Shown piece after piece: positions 35,150 through 44,210 of a DNA stretch of 64,000 nt. Location of the stretch: contig NZ_FPAS01000003.1 of assembly GCF_900116425.1 (NCBI RefSeq), positions 1 to 64,000 of the forward strand. Reading direction: 5' to 3'. A program made the position numbers and the translations under genes. Numbering within the stretch: the first letter of the stretch is position 1; each line of letters opens with the position of its first letter. Source of the DNA: Lishizhenia tianjinensis (lineage in GTDB: Bacteria > Bacteroidota > Bacteroidia > Flavobacteriales_D > Crocinitomicaceae). The notes beneath the pieces are model-generated. The model searched no databases and was not told the origin of the DNA. It was given only the letters and a program-made list of their open reading frames with translations.

Positions 35150-37220
35150 ATTTCAAAATGTTTATATGTCCGAGTATATACTCGCTGTATACCTTTTCTG
35201 TAGTGTACTTTATTTTATACACGTATACTCCATCCGATACTAACTTTCCATTGTAGGTTCCATCCCACGTATCGTTGATATCATTAGAAGTAAAAATAAG
35301 TGTTCCTGTTCGGTTAAAGATGTTTAACTCATAAGTCATAAACTTACAATCTCCCTCTACCTTAAACAAGTCGTTTGCGGCATTACCATCAGGAGTAAAA
35401 GTATTTGGAATATAGATATTACAATCACAGTTCTCAAATAAAACCAACACGCTATCAACGGCTGTTCCACATTCGTTTTCCACGAATACACCATACATAC
35501 CAGATTCATCCAGTGTAATACTTGAGGCGTTACTACCAGTAGACCAAATATATGTATCTATGCTCGAAACACTCAAATTGGATAAAGTAACTTGTTCACC
35601 GTCGCATGCAATTTGCGTAGTTCCCAAATTAATCTCTGGTTGATCTATAATTTCAACTAATATTGTGTCTTGATTAGTACAATTGCCATCGGTTACCGTT
35701 ACATTATATTCACCTGTTGAGCTTACAATAAAACTATTGTTGGTACTTCCATCTTGCCAAAGGTGATTGTAGTTGTTTGATAAACCTGTAGTCAAACCGA
35801 AGGTTCCATTTCCACCACATAAGGTAGTATCCATTCCTAAATCAAAATCCAAATCTACCACCTGAACATTGATGGTATCCGAACCTGTACAACCTTGAAC
35901 ATCTACATCCACCCAATAGGTACCAGAAAGTGTTACATCATAAAAAGGCGTTGTTGCTCCATCTTGCCACATATACGTTGCGCCTGCAAAACTTTGTCCG
36001 ATAGTTAAAGGAGAGGTACAAACGGAAGTATCATTTCCTAAATCAAAAACAAAAGGAGCTTGATCTAAAATATATTCGGCTCTGTAGGTATCACCCACAG
36101 AACTCTCATTGGCAAATTGAAAACTACAACTCATAGGGGCACCAACCAAAGTTGTCCATGGGCCACTTGCATTATCGTTGCGCTCGTTTAATGCAAAACA
36201 AGAAGTACAACCATAATCTTGAATGTTGTAATTAATATCAAAGGTACCATCTACACCCGTTAAGAAAACTCCGTAATAATTTCCAACAGGATTATTAATG
36301 TTCGTAAGGTTATTTGGCAATTGATTTACGCGGTAAATATGTACACCAAAAGAAGTGGTAGAATTGATATTAGATACTTCAAACACATCACCTGCAGTTA
36401 CCACATAATTTAGGGTTGTTCCTGCCAAACTCGGCGCATACGCATAAGTAGATCCATCTCCCAACGGAGCACCAGATAAAATTGAAGGCGTTGGTCCAAA
36501 ACCACTCAAAGTTCCATCATAGGTATTTGTACTTTCGTCTGGTGCGTTGGTTCCAGTAACGTTGTCTAAGTTATAGTAAGCCCTTAACCCAGGCTCATTT
36601 CCTAATAACTTTTTACACATGTTACTTCTAATTTCGTTTTCCGTACGGGCATCGTCCCAGAATCGAACTTCATCTATGTCACCGTCGAAATATCTCACGT
36701 TCATAATTCCCCACTGTCCTATAGTAGCATTGTCTCCTGTAGCTCCAGCGCTTATTGCATCAGTAGAGGCATCCGTATCTGCTTGTTGGATTCCGTTGAT
36801 GTACATTTTCATACCATCTGTAGCATCTAAAACCGCAGCAACATGTATCCAAGTATTTGCAGGCCATGTATCCAAATCTGAATAAATCACAAAATTATTT
36901 AAACCAACTCTTCTCGAAAAACTGATCTTTCCTCCATTTCCTGGTGAAATAGCATTGGTTTCAAACCCTAAATGAAATTGATCTGTACCTGTTAAAGGAT
37001 TACTAGCACTACGTCCTGCTATACACAAGCCCGTACCTAAAGTATTATCCACTGCATTATCTAACTTAAACCAAGCTTCTATGGTTCTTACTCCGGTAGC
37101 CACTTGGTCACCTAAAGAAATACCCGTGGTTGCTCCGTCAAAGTTTAATGCGTTTCCACTCCCCTGCGCGATGGTTATGGAAGAAATAAGTAAGCTAAAA
37201 ATGAAAAATGTATATTTCAA
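35148..37220 (-). CDS. T9SS-secreted LamG-domain surface protein
   Basis: 690 residues. Signal peptide to about 19 (I-T-I-A-Q). A LamG/concanavalin-like domain at 20-215 (A-L-N-F-D-G, W-I-H-V-A-A-V-L-D, Y-I-N-G-I-Q-Q-A, D-G-D-I-D-E-V-R-F-W). Then a linker, several Ig/PKD-like repeats (390-590, V-C-x-x-P-L-T-I-G and Y-x-W-x-x-G motifs) and the gliding-motility-associated C-terminus (P-N-T-F-T-P-D-G-N, F-N-R-T-G, W-D-G-T-Y-N-G). Likely adhesin or glycan binder at the cell surface. The start is TTG: no ATG precedes M-K-Y-T-F-F-I-F-S and an in-frame TAG lies close upstream. Confidence 0.88.
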   Translation of the reverse strand: MKYTFFIFSLLISSITIAQGSGNALNFDGATTGISLGDQVATGVRTIEAWFKLDNAVDNTLGTGLCIAGRSASNPLTGTDQFHLGFETNAISPGNGGKISFSRRVGLNNFVIYSDLDTWPANTWIHVAAVLDATDGMKMYINGIQQADTDASTDAISAGATGDNATIGQWGIMNVRYFDGDIDEVRFWDDARTENEIRSNMCKKLLGNEPGLRAYYNLDNVTGTNAPDESTNTYDGTLSGFGPTPSILSGAPLGDGSTYAYAPSLAGTTLNYVVTAGDVFEVSNINSTTSFGVHIYRVNQLPNNLTNINNPVGNYYGVFLTGVDGTFDINYNIQDYGCTSCFALNERNDNASGPWTTLVGAPMSCSFQFANESSVGDTYRAEYILDQAPFVFDLGNDTSVCTSPLTIGQSFAGATYMWQDGATTPFYDVTLSGTYWVDVDVQGCTGSDTINVQVVDLDFDLGMDTTLCGGNGTFGLTTGLSNNYNHLWQDGSTNNSFIVSSTGEYNVTVTDGNCTNQDTILVEIIDQPEINLGTTQIACDGEQVTLSNLSVSSIDTYIWSTGSNASSITLDESGMYGVFVENECGTAVDSVLVLFENCDCNIYIPNTFTPDGNAANDLFKVEGDCKFMTYELNIFNRTGTLIFTSNDINDTWDGTYNGKLVSDGVYVYKIKYTTEKVYSEYILGHINILK

Positions 37221-37242
37221 AGTAAAGTCTTTTAATAGGGGA

Positions 37243-37250
37243 CAAAACTA
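37243..37250 (-). promoter_or_regulatory. Candidate -7 box for the LamG gene
   Basis: Minus strand TAGTTTTG matches TAnnTTTG and ends 22 nt before the TTG start, supporting that unusual start. Confidence 0.45.
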
Positions 37251-37309
37251 CGAAATTTAATGGAAATGAGGAGGCTAATACCCGTGGAGTGCGTCAAATT
37301 TTACGACAT

Positions 37310-37345
37310 AAAAAAAGGATGCGTTGAAAAGTCAACACATCCTTT
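37310..37345 (-). terminator. Terminator of the POT transporter pair
   Basis: 14-bp stem with one wobble (37314-37327, 37332-37345), AAAG loop, T-run on the minus strand. Confidence 0.85.
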
Positions 37346-37367
37346 AATATTCTTAAGAACAGTATAA

Positions 37368-39512
37368 TTACTTTACACCGTGCATTAATTTTTTCAATAA
37401 TCTTCCTGATAAGATAACCAAGATACCTGCTACGATAGGAATAATTGTAAAGATTAAGAAGAACGTAGATAAAGAATACTCCTCCTTAATGTTTTCAATC
37501 TGTCCACCCGCTACCGCTGCTAATTTGTTTCCGATAGCGATGGCTAAATACCACATACCGAACATGAAGGCTATCATTCTAGCAGGAACTAGTTTACTCA
37601 CGTAAGATAAACCTACTGGAGATAAACAAAGCTCTCCAAGTGTGTGGAAAAGGTAAGCAAAGATCAACCAAACCATAGAGATTTTTACTCCATCTGTGAT
37701 TCCGTAAGATCCCCAAGCTAGTAATCCAAAACCTATGGCCATAATGATTAATCCTAAACCGTACTTCATAGAAGCTGATGGGTTGTATTTAGAATCCCAC
37801 CATTTAGAAATAATAGATGCGAATGCAATAATGAAGAAAGAGTTTAAGATAGAGAACCAAGAAGCAGGAATACGTACCCAGTCTTCTTTTACTTCAGCAA
37901 CTGTAGTTGTAATCACTCCATTGTTCACACCTAACTCTTCACCTCTCTTAATTGCTTCAGCTAATCTTTCATCACCTATGTAAGCGAAAGTAGATCCATC
38001 ATTACTTTCCGTAATCATGTGTAATTCTTGTCCTGCAGGAATTGTTTTATTCGCAATACCAATTACTGTCGTTTTCTCAACAATAGGGTTAGTAATTGCT
38101 GTTACATCCGTTTGATCCGTAATGGTTTTGTATTCGAAAACTAACTCACCCTTATCATCTTTCTTTTGGGTATTCGTTTCCTCATCCATTACTGCAATTT
38201 GCTCTGCTTTATACGTAACTTCGTGTGCAACAGTATTGAAATCTCTGATTAACATCCAACCTACTACAGCCCAAACTCCAGCAAAACATACGATTAACAC
38301 CAAGTTAGATCCTAAAATTTTCTTTCCTGTTTTCTTCGCTAATAAGAACAAAACATAGGTAATGATACCTAATGGAACTAAAGTTAAAATAGCATTTACA
38401 ACGTTAAAGGTTAATGCTGCACCACCGATTAACTCACGTTGGATGTAATCTCTGGCTACAATAATCAAAGAAGATGCACCTTGTTCAAACGACATCCAGA
38501 AGAATACCGTAAAGAAGGCAAAAATGATAAAAGCTATCATTCTATCCCTTACAATTCTAGAATAACGTGCAATACGCGATCCTACTAAAATCAAGAAGGC
38601 AGCTAAACCAAACAACACAGCTACGTATTGTCCGTCTAAATCTCCCACTCTACACCAAGAGAATAAATCTATACCTGCAATTTTTGACATCGGGTCGTTC
38701 AACGCATAACCAATACCAATTATAACACTAATAACCGTTAATACTTTATCTAAAAGTGTAAATGGATTTGGCTTATCTTCTACATCATCCTCACCACCAG
38801 CAACTGCAGCTGTATCATCTATAACTTCTGTTTCTACAGGAGCATGTGCTAAATCTGCATCTGTAGATTTTTTTGGTTTACCACCAATTTCTCCAAACAA
38901 GGGCTTAGATAACCAGAATTGCAAAGTACCCAATAACATAAATACACCTGCTAAACCGAAACCGTAAGACCAACCCACTTTTTCTGCGATGTAACCACAT
39001 AACAACATACCAAAGAATGCCCCTGCGTTTACTCCCATGTAGAAAATGGTATATGCACCGTCTTTTTTCTCAGGTACATCTTTGTACATTTCAGAAATGA
39101 TAGATGTCATGGTTGGTTTAAAGAATCCTGTACCAATTACCAATAAGGCCAATCCTAAATAAAGTGAGAACTCAGTTTCAAAGGCCATGGCAGCATGACC
39201 TAAAGTCATGATAATAGCACCAATTACAACCGCTACTCTATACCCTGTTACTTTATCCGCTATAATCCCCCCAATAATAGGTGTTACATATAACAACATG
39301 GCATAAGTACCGAACAAGGCACCAGCATTCTCAGCCGTCCATTCCCAACCTGGGTTATACCCTATGGCAGCCATGGTTAAGAAGTTGATTAAAAGCACTC
39401 GCATTCCGTAGAATGAAAAACGCTCCCACATTTCTGTAAAGAAAAGTACAAACAGTCCCGACGGGTGCCCTAGTACTTTAGAATCAAAAATTGTTGATTT
39501 TTCTGTTGACAT
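37368..39512 (-). CDS. POT/PTR2 peptide transporter with large insertion
   Basis: 714 residues, about 200 more than a normal bacterial POT. It retains the POT signatures: E-M-W-E-R-F-S-F-Y-G, D-G-A-Y-T-I-F-Y-M-G-V-N-A-G-A-F and F-W-M-S-F-E-Q. POT proteins import di/tripeptides with protons across the inner membrane. An acidic linker (~205-245) precedes helix HA. Between TM7 (F-W-x-x-x-E-Q, ~341) and TM8 (P-A-S-W-F-S, ~548) lie about 205 residues where the neighbour POT has about 37. The extra part comprises two hydrophobic helices and a ~120-residue soluble segment. The gene is second in an operon, 12 bases after the other POT gene. Confidence 0.9.
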   Translation of the reverse strand: MSTEKSTIFDSKVLGHPSGLFVLFFTEMWERFSFYGMRVLLINFLTMAAIGYNPGWEWTAENAGALFGTYAMLLYVTPIIGGIIADKVTGYRVAVVIGAIIMTLGHAAMAFETEFSLYLGLALLVIGTGFFKPTMTSIISEMYKDVPEKKDGAYTIFYMGVNAGAFFGMLLCGYIAEKVGWSYGFGLAGVFMLLGTLQFWLSKPLFGEIGGKPKKSTDADLAHAPVETEVIDDTAAVAGGEDDVEDKPNPFTLLDKVLTVISVIIGIGYALNDPMSKIAGIDLFSWCRVGDLDGQYVAVLFGLAAFLILVGSRIARYSRIVRDRMIAFIIFAFFTVFFWMSFEQGASSLIIVARDYIQRELIGGAALTFNVVNAILTLVPLGIITYVLFLLAKKTGKKILGSNLVLIVCFAGVWAVVGWMLIRDFNTVAHEVTYKAEQIAVMDEETNTQKKDDKGELVFEYKTITDQTDVTAITNPIVEKTTVIGIANKTIPAGQELHMITESNDGSTFAYIGDERLAEAIKRGEELGVNNGVITTTVAEVKEDWVRIPASWFSILNSFFIIAFASIISKWWDSKYNPSASMKYGLGLIIMAIGFGLLAWGSYGITDGVKISMVWLIFAYLFHTLGELCLSPVGLSYVSKLVPARMIAFMFGMWYLAIAIGNKLAAVAGGQIENIKEEYSLSTFFLIFTIIPIVAGILVILSGRLLKKLMHGVK

Positions 39513-39523
39513 TGTATTTATAA

Positions 39524-41068
39524 TTAAATGTTGTTATCTAAAACCTCTTCATCGAAAGAATGCATTTCTACTTCATCATCTTCAGCACCATGAGTAAGTT
39601 GCTTTAATCTCTTTTTAAGTGCAATGATTAAGAAACCGAAAATAGCACAGAAAACTGCTATTCCTGTAAAGATGGTATACTCACCCAAGTCAGATGCTGA
39701 CTCACCTAAGAACCCAGCCAATTTGTTTCCGAAACCTGTCATCGCGAAATAAGTACCCATCATGATAGATGCATATTTCACAGGTGCTAATTTTGTAATA
39801 AATGACAAAGCCACTGGTGAGGCACATAATTCACCAATTGTATGGAACAAATACGCGAATATTAACCAATACATAGCAGAAGAACCTGTAGCTTCATACT
39901 GAGCTGTAGCACCCGTCATGAATAAAAATCCTGCACCCATAATAATAGTACCAACAGCCATCTTAAATAAAGAAGAGCTCTCTTTTGACTTCAATTTTCT
40001 TTTCGCCCAAAATGATGCTACCAGCGTACCAAAAATGATAATAAACAAAGCATTTACAGATTGGAAAACAGAAGCAGGAATTTCAAATCCAAACAAGACT
40101 CTATTTGTTTTTTCCATGGTATAAATATTCATCAATCCTCCTGCTTGCTCAAATGCACCCCAGAATACTACCACGATTAGGAAAGAGATGAAAATAACCA
40201 TAACTCTGTCCTTCTGTATCTTTGTTAAGTCCTTGAACATTGCTCCGAAAAAAGCAAATAAGAAAAGTAAAACCGCTAAGAAGAAACCTAAAGTAGAGTT
40301 CACCTGCATTCCAACGAATATTCCAGCAGGTACTGAAATAGCTGCAAGTATTAGCATCCAAGGATGTTTTACCATCGTTTTTAATAAATTAGAAGCGTCC
40401 TCTGTTTCTTCACTTGAAGATGTTTTATCCTCTTTAACTAGGTTACCAACTTGTGCTAAGTGTTTTTGTCCTGCCATATAAATAACTTGACCTAATAACA
40501 TTCCGATTCCAGCTAAACCAAAACCGTAGTGCCATCCAATTGTTTCACCCACGTAACCAACAATTAAACTCGACAACAAGGCACCTAGGTTAATCCCTAT
40601 ATAGAAAATAGTAAATCCTTTGTCTCTTCTCACATCACCCTGTTGGTACAATCCTCCTACCATAGTAGAAATGTTTGGTTTTAACATACCAACACCAAAG
40701 ATGATTAATAACAAACCTGTATAGAAAGCCCACATTTGTTCAATAGCTAAAATCCCGTGACCAGCACAAAGGATTAAACCACCCACTAAAACGGAACGTT
40801 TTTGACCAATTACCTTATCTGCAATGATACCTCCAGGAATAGACATTACATACACTAACATGGTGTACCAACCATACAACGCCAAGGCGTCTGAATTACT
40901 CCATCCTAAACCAGGATTATCTCCTCCAGTTGTTGATACTAAATACAATACAAGAATTGCACGCATTCCGTAGTAAGAAAATCTCTCCCACATTTCAGTA
41001 AAGAACAAGATGAACAACCCTATAGGATGTCCCATCCATTCTTTGGTAACTTTTCCTTCCATACTCAT
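39524..41068 (-). CDS. POT/PTR2 family peptide transporter
   Basis: 514 residues with 14 membrane helices expected for bacterial POTs. Signatures E-M-W-E-R-F-S-Y-Y-G-M-R, K-G-F-T-I-F-Y-I-G-I-N-L-G-A and F-W-G-A-F-E-Q are intact. Takes up small peptides by proton symport. It is the upstream gene of a tandem pair; the other copy carries a large insertion, so the two probably differ in substrate or regulation. Confidence 0.93.
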   Translation of the reverse strand: MSMEGKVTKEWMGHPIGLFILFFTEMWERFSYYGMRAILVLYLVSTTGGDNPGLGWSNSDALALYGWYTMLVYVMSIPGGIIADKVIGQKRSVLVGGLILCAGHGILAIEQMWAFYTGLLLIIFGVGMLKPNISTMVGGLYQQGDVRRDKGFTIFYIGINLGALLSSLIVGYVGETIGWHYGFGLAGIGMLLGQVIYMAGQKHLAQVGNLVKEDKTSSSEETEDASNLLKTMVKHPWMLILAAISVPAGIFVGMQVNSTLGFFLAVLLFLFAFFGAMFKDLTKIQKDRVMVIFISFLIVVVFWGAFEQAGGLMNIYTMEKTNRVLFGFEIPASVFQSVNALFIIIFGTLVASFWAKRKLKSKESSSLFKMAVGTIIMGAGFLFMTGATAQYEATGSSAMYWLIFAYLFHTIGELCASPVALSFITKLAPVKYASIMMGTYFAMTGFGNKLAGFLGESASDLGEYTIFTGIAVFCAIFGFLIIALKKRLKQLTHGAEDDEVEMHSFDEEVLDNNI

Positions 41069-41205
41069 GAATTTCTAGTTTTATTAGGGTCGTGAAAATA
41101 ATCAAAAATTGTGATTTAGGGCATTTTTACTGGGGGATTCGGCGAAACTACCGATTAAATCGGAAATATACCATTCATTTTCACCCCTCAACTAAGTGCA
41201 AGGTT

Positions 41206-41239
41206 TTGTTTCATGGCTAAAATTAAGTTCTTATTTTTG
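41206..41239 (+). promoter_or_regulatory. Candidate promoter of the LTA4H-like aminopeptidase gene
   Basis: TTG at 41206-41208 and perfect TATTTTTG at 41232-41239 with 23 nt between. The box ends 18 nt before the ATG at 41258, and it lies downstream of the alternative ATG at 41213, which supports the later start. Confidence 0.5.
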
Positions 41240-41257
41240 CACAAATTTTCCGAGAAT

Positions 41258-43174
41258 ATGACGTTGATTAAGAATCTTTTCACCCTACTCACATTAAGCC
41301 TTTTAACCTTTGCCTGCACAGGTATTTTACCTGAACAAAAGGAGGAAGTACAACCCCAGCAAAAGTTGGAAGTACAGGCCAAAGAAAATGGGGATGCTCA
41401 CTCTTACGCCAACATCAAGGAAATTAAAACTCAACACCTGCATTTAGATTTAGAGGTTGACTTTAACGACAAGATAATTTTTGGGGTAGCGCGTCATACC
41501 ATGCTAAATATGGGTACAGATACAGCTATTTTCGATGTTTCTGGTTTAGATATTCAACGCGTAACTATTGGTAAAACCAATGAAGTTGAAACTGATTATA
41601 TTATAGGAGAAGAAAAAGGAGAGCAAGGAGCTCCTTTGGCGGTTCAAATTACAGATACTACTACACACATTAATATTTACTACAAAACAACAGAAGCTTC
41701 CAATGCTTTGGATTGGTTAGCTCCTTCTATGACAGAAGGTAAAGTTCATCCTTTCTTGTATACACAAGGTCAGGCCATATTAACTAGAACCTGGATCCCC
41801 TTGCAAGATACACCCGCAAATAGAATTACTTACAGTGCTGACTTAACTGTTCCTAAAGATTTAATAGCCTTAATGAGTGCGACGAATCCCACAGAAAAGA
41901 ATGCAGAAGGAAAGTATCATTTTGAAATGGATCAAGCTATTCCATGCTACTTGATAGCTTTAGCCGTTGGTGATATAGCGTATGCATCTTTAGGTGAAAA
42001 TTGTGGTGTTTACTCAGAGCCGAGTTTAATAGAAGTTGTTAAATATGAATTTGCGGATTTACCAAAGATGATAGAGGCTGCAGAGAATTTGTATGGTAAG
42101 TATCAATGGGAAGTATATGACGTATTGGTTTTACCTTACTCCTTCCCTTTTGGAGGAATGGAAAATCCACGTTTGACTTTTGCTAATCCTACATTGATAG
42201 CTGGAGACAGAAGTTCTACCTCTGTAATTGCCCACGAATTAGCACACAGCTGGTCTGGTAACCTTGTAACCAACGCCACTTGGGATGATTTCTGGTTAAA
42301 CGAAGGATTTACCGTTTATTTCGAGAATAGAATTATGGAATCTATTTACGGAAAAGAAATTGCTGATATGCTTGCATTGGTTGAATTCCAAGAATTGAAA
42401 CATACTTTGGCCAAAATGGCAGCAAGTGAACATCCAGAAGATTCTCGTTTGAAATTAGACTTAGACAAACGCAGACCTGATGATGGAATGACAGACATTG
42501 CTTACGTAAAGGGTGCCTTTTTCTTAAAAACGCTAGAAGACACGGTAGGAAGAGAAGCCTTTGACATTTTCTTAAACAAGTACTTTGAAACACACAAGTT
42601 TCAAACTTTAACAACAGAAGAGTTTATTTCTTATTTGAACAAAGAACTACTTACTCCGGCTGGAATAAAGTTCAATACTGAGGAGTGGATCTATGAAAAT
42701 GGATTACCTGCGAACTGCAAAGAAATTAGTTCTAACCGATTTGAATTAGCAGAAGAGAATGCTAAAGCCATCGCTGAAGGGAACACAAAACAATTGAAAA
42801 GCTTACAACGCGACACTTATGTGATGCAAGAGTGGTTAGCCTTTTTAAGAACCCTTGATGGGCAAGACATTGATACCAATTTGATGGCAAAATTAGATGC
42901 CCATTGTGAATTTACCCATTGGGGGAATGCCGAGATTGCAGAGGAATGGTATGGATTGGCTATAAAAACAGGATACATGCCTGTAAAAGATGAATTGGAA
43001 GCTTTCTTAATGAAAGTAGGAAGAAGAAAGTTTTTAGAACCTTTGTACGAGGCTTTAATAGCTGGTAAACACGAAGGGTTAAATAAAGAGTTTGCTTTAG
43101 AAATTTTTGAAAAAGCGAAAGATAATTACCACGCCGTATCCGCTACAACCCTAAGAGAAATGTTGGATATATAA
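41258..43174 (+). CDS. M1 family aminopeptidase (LTA4 hydrolase-like), lipoprotein
   Basis: About 638 residues. The signal peptide ends in lipobox L-T-F-A-C, so the enzyme is membrane-anchored outside the cytoplasm. Substrate and metal motifs: G-G-M-E-N-P-R-L-T-F, H-E-L-A-H-S-W-S-G-N and N-E-G-F (HExxH plus distal Glu). The C-terminal helical domain matches the LTA4H-type group. It removes N-terminal residues from peptides. I choose the ATG at 41258 because it begins the lipoprotein signal and lies after the promoter-like box; the upstream ATG at 41213 would add 15 residues in front of the signal. Confidence 0.9.
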   Translation: MTLIKNLFTLLTLSLLTFACTGILPEQKEEVQPQQKLEVQAKENGDAHSYANIKEIKTQHLHLDLEVDFNDKIIFGVARHTMLNMGTDTAIFDVSGLDIQRVTIGKTNEVETDYIIGEEKGEQGAPLAVQITDTTTHINIYYKTTEASNALDWLAPSMTEGKVHPFLYTQGQAILTRTWIPLQDTPANRITYSADLTVPKDLIALMSATNPTEKNAEGKYHFEMDQAIPCYLIALAVGDIAYASLGENCGVYSEPSLIEVVKYEFADLPKMIEAAENLYGKYQWEVYDVLVLPYSFPFGGMENPRLTFANPTLIAGDRSSTSVIAHELAHSWSGNLVTNATWDDFWLNEGFTVYFENRIMESIYGKEIADMLALVEFQELKHTLAKMAASEHPEDSRLKLDLDKRRPDDGMTDIAYVKGAFFLKTLEDTVGREAFDIFLNKYFETHKFQTLTTEEFISYLNKELLTPAGIKFNTEEWIYENGLPANCKEISSNRFELAEENAKAIAEGNTKQLKSLQRDTYVMQEWLAFLRTLDGQDIDTNLMAKLDAHCEFTHWGNAEIAEEWYGLAIKTGYMPVKDELEAFLMKVGRRKFLEPLYEALIAGKHEGLNKEFALEIFEKAKDNYHAVSATTLREMLDI

Positions 43175-43211
43175 TCTACATTGATCTTGGTATTGTTTTC
43201 AAAATTAACTA

Positions 43212-43243
43212 CAAAAAAAGCGCCTTGGTTGGGCGCTTTTTTA
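43212..43243. terminator. Bidirectional terminator between aminopeptidase and VOC genes
   Basis: AAAAAAGCGCC/GGCGCTTTTTT stem (43214-43224, 43232-43242), 7-nt loop, A-run and T-run on the two sides. Confidence 0.85.
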
Positions 43244-43247
43244 TGTT

Positions 43248-44102
43248 TTAAACTTCCACACCTGCTAGTGTTAAAGTTTCTATGTCAATTTTTTTCATGG
43301 CCATAAATGCTTTGCTGACGGCCTCTATTCTGCTTTGGTCTTGCATTAAACTTCCCAGTACCGAAGGTATAATTTGCCAAGAAATTCCAAACTTATCTTT
43401 GAGCCAACCGCATCTTCCTTCTTCTCCTCCTTCACTTAATTTTGACCAAAAGGAATCAATCTCTTCTTGACTATCGCACAATAGCATAAAGGAATTCCCC
43501 TCTGTAAACTGCCAAGTATGCTGTTGCGGATTTTCGGATAACATAAGGACTGTACCGTTAATGGAAAATTGGGTATGTTGTATTTTTCCACTGTAATCAG
43601 CCCCCATTGCTTCGGGGTATTTTAAGACACCTCCAGATTGGTAATCGCTAAATAATTCGGCGTATAAACTTAAGGCTTCTTCACCTCTACCAAAATTAGC
43701 TCCTGTAAAGGTGAGAAAAGGACTTACCCGTTGGTTGACCAAACTAATTTCTCCCAAGGCCAATTGCCAAGAAACACCAAACTTGTCTTCTACCCACGCG
43801 TATTTCTCTGCCCAAGGATACTGATCTAAAGGGAGGTAAACTTTACCTTCTTGCATCAATGCAGTGTAAACTTGGTTAAAGTCTTTTTCCTCCTCAATTA
43901 AATAGTAAAAAGACACAGCCGGTGATGGTCTGTAGCTTGGTCCGCCATTCATTAACGTCACGCGTGTTCCATCTATATCTATGCCTGTTAGAAAAGGACT
44001 CTCACTTAAAATTTGCACATTATGTAAAACCTGTGCGTAGAAACTCGCTGCCTCAGAGGCTGAATTATCTAGCCAAATACAAGTACTAATGTGCTTTTTC
44101 AT
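43248..44102 (-). CDS. VOC-superfamily protein, PhnB/3-demethylubiquinone-like, two domains
   Basis: 284 residues made of two homologous halves of a vicinal-oxygen-chelate fold: 1-125 (C-I-W-L-D-N-S-A-S-E-A-A-S-F-Y) and 130-284 (P-F-L-T-F-T-G-A-N-F-G-R-G-E-E-A-L-S-L-Y), each with a D-K-F-G-V/I-S-W-Q strand. This is the PhnB-like family, often annotated as 3-demethylubiquinone methyltransferase without evidence. Function unknown. Located between two aminopeptidase genes but on a strand of its own. Confidence 0.8.
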   Translation of the reverse strand: MKKHISTCIWLDNSASEAASFYAQVLHNVQILSESPFLTGIDIDGTRVTLMNGGPSYRPSPAVSFYYLIEEEKDFNQVYTALMQEGKVYLPLDQYPWAEKYAWVEDKFGVSWQLALGEISLVNQRVSPFLTFTGANFGRGEEALSLYAELFSDYQSGGVLKYPEAMGADYSGKIQHTQFSINGTVLMLSENPQQHTWQFTEGNSFMLLCDSQEEIDSFWSKLSEGGEEGRCGWLKDKFGISWQIIPSVLGSLMQDQSRIEAVSKAFMAMKKIDIETLTLAGVEV

Positions 44103-44210
44103 TGCTTTATGCTTTAAGGGTCACCTTTCCTTCAACAGGAAAGAAGGTCTTACAAGATAAGTTTTCCGCACAATATTTAAAAGAAAAATCTAGTTCTTAT
44201 TATCCGCTGC

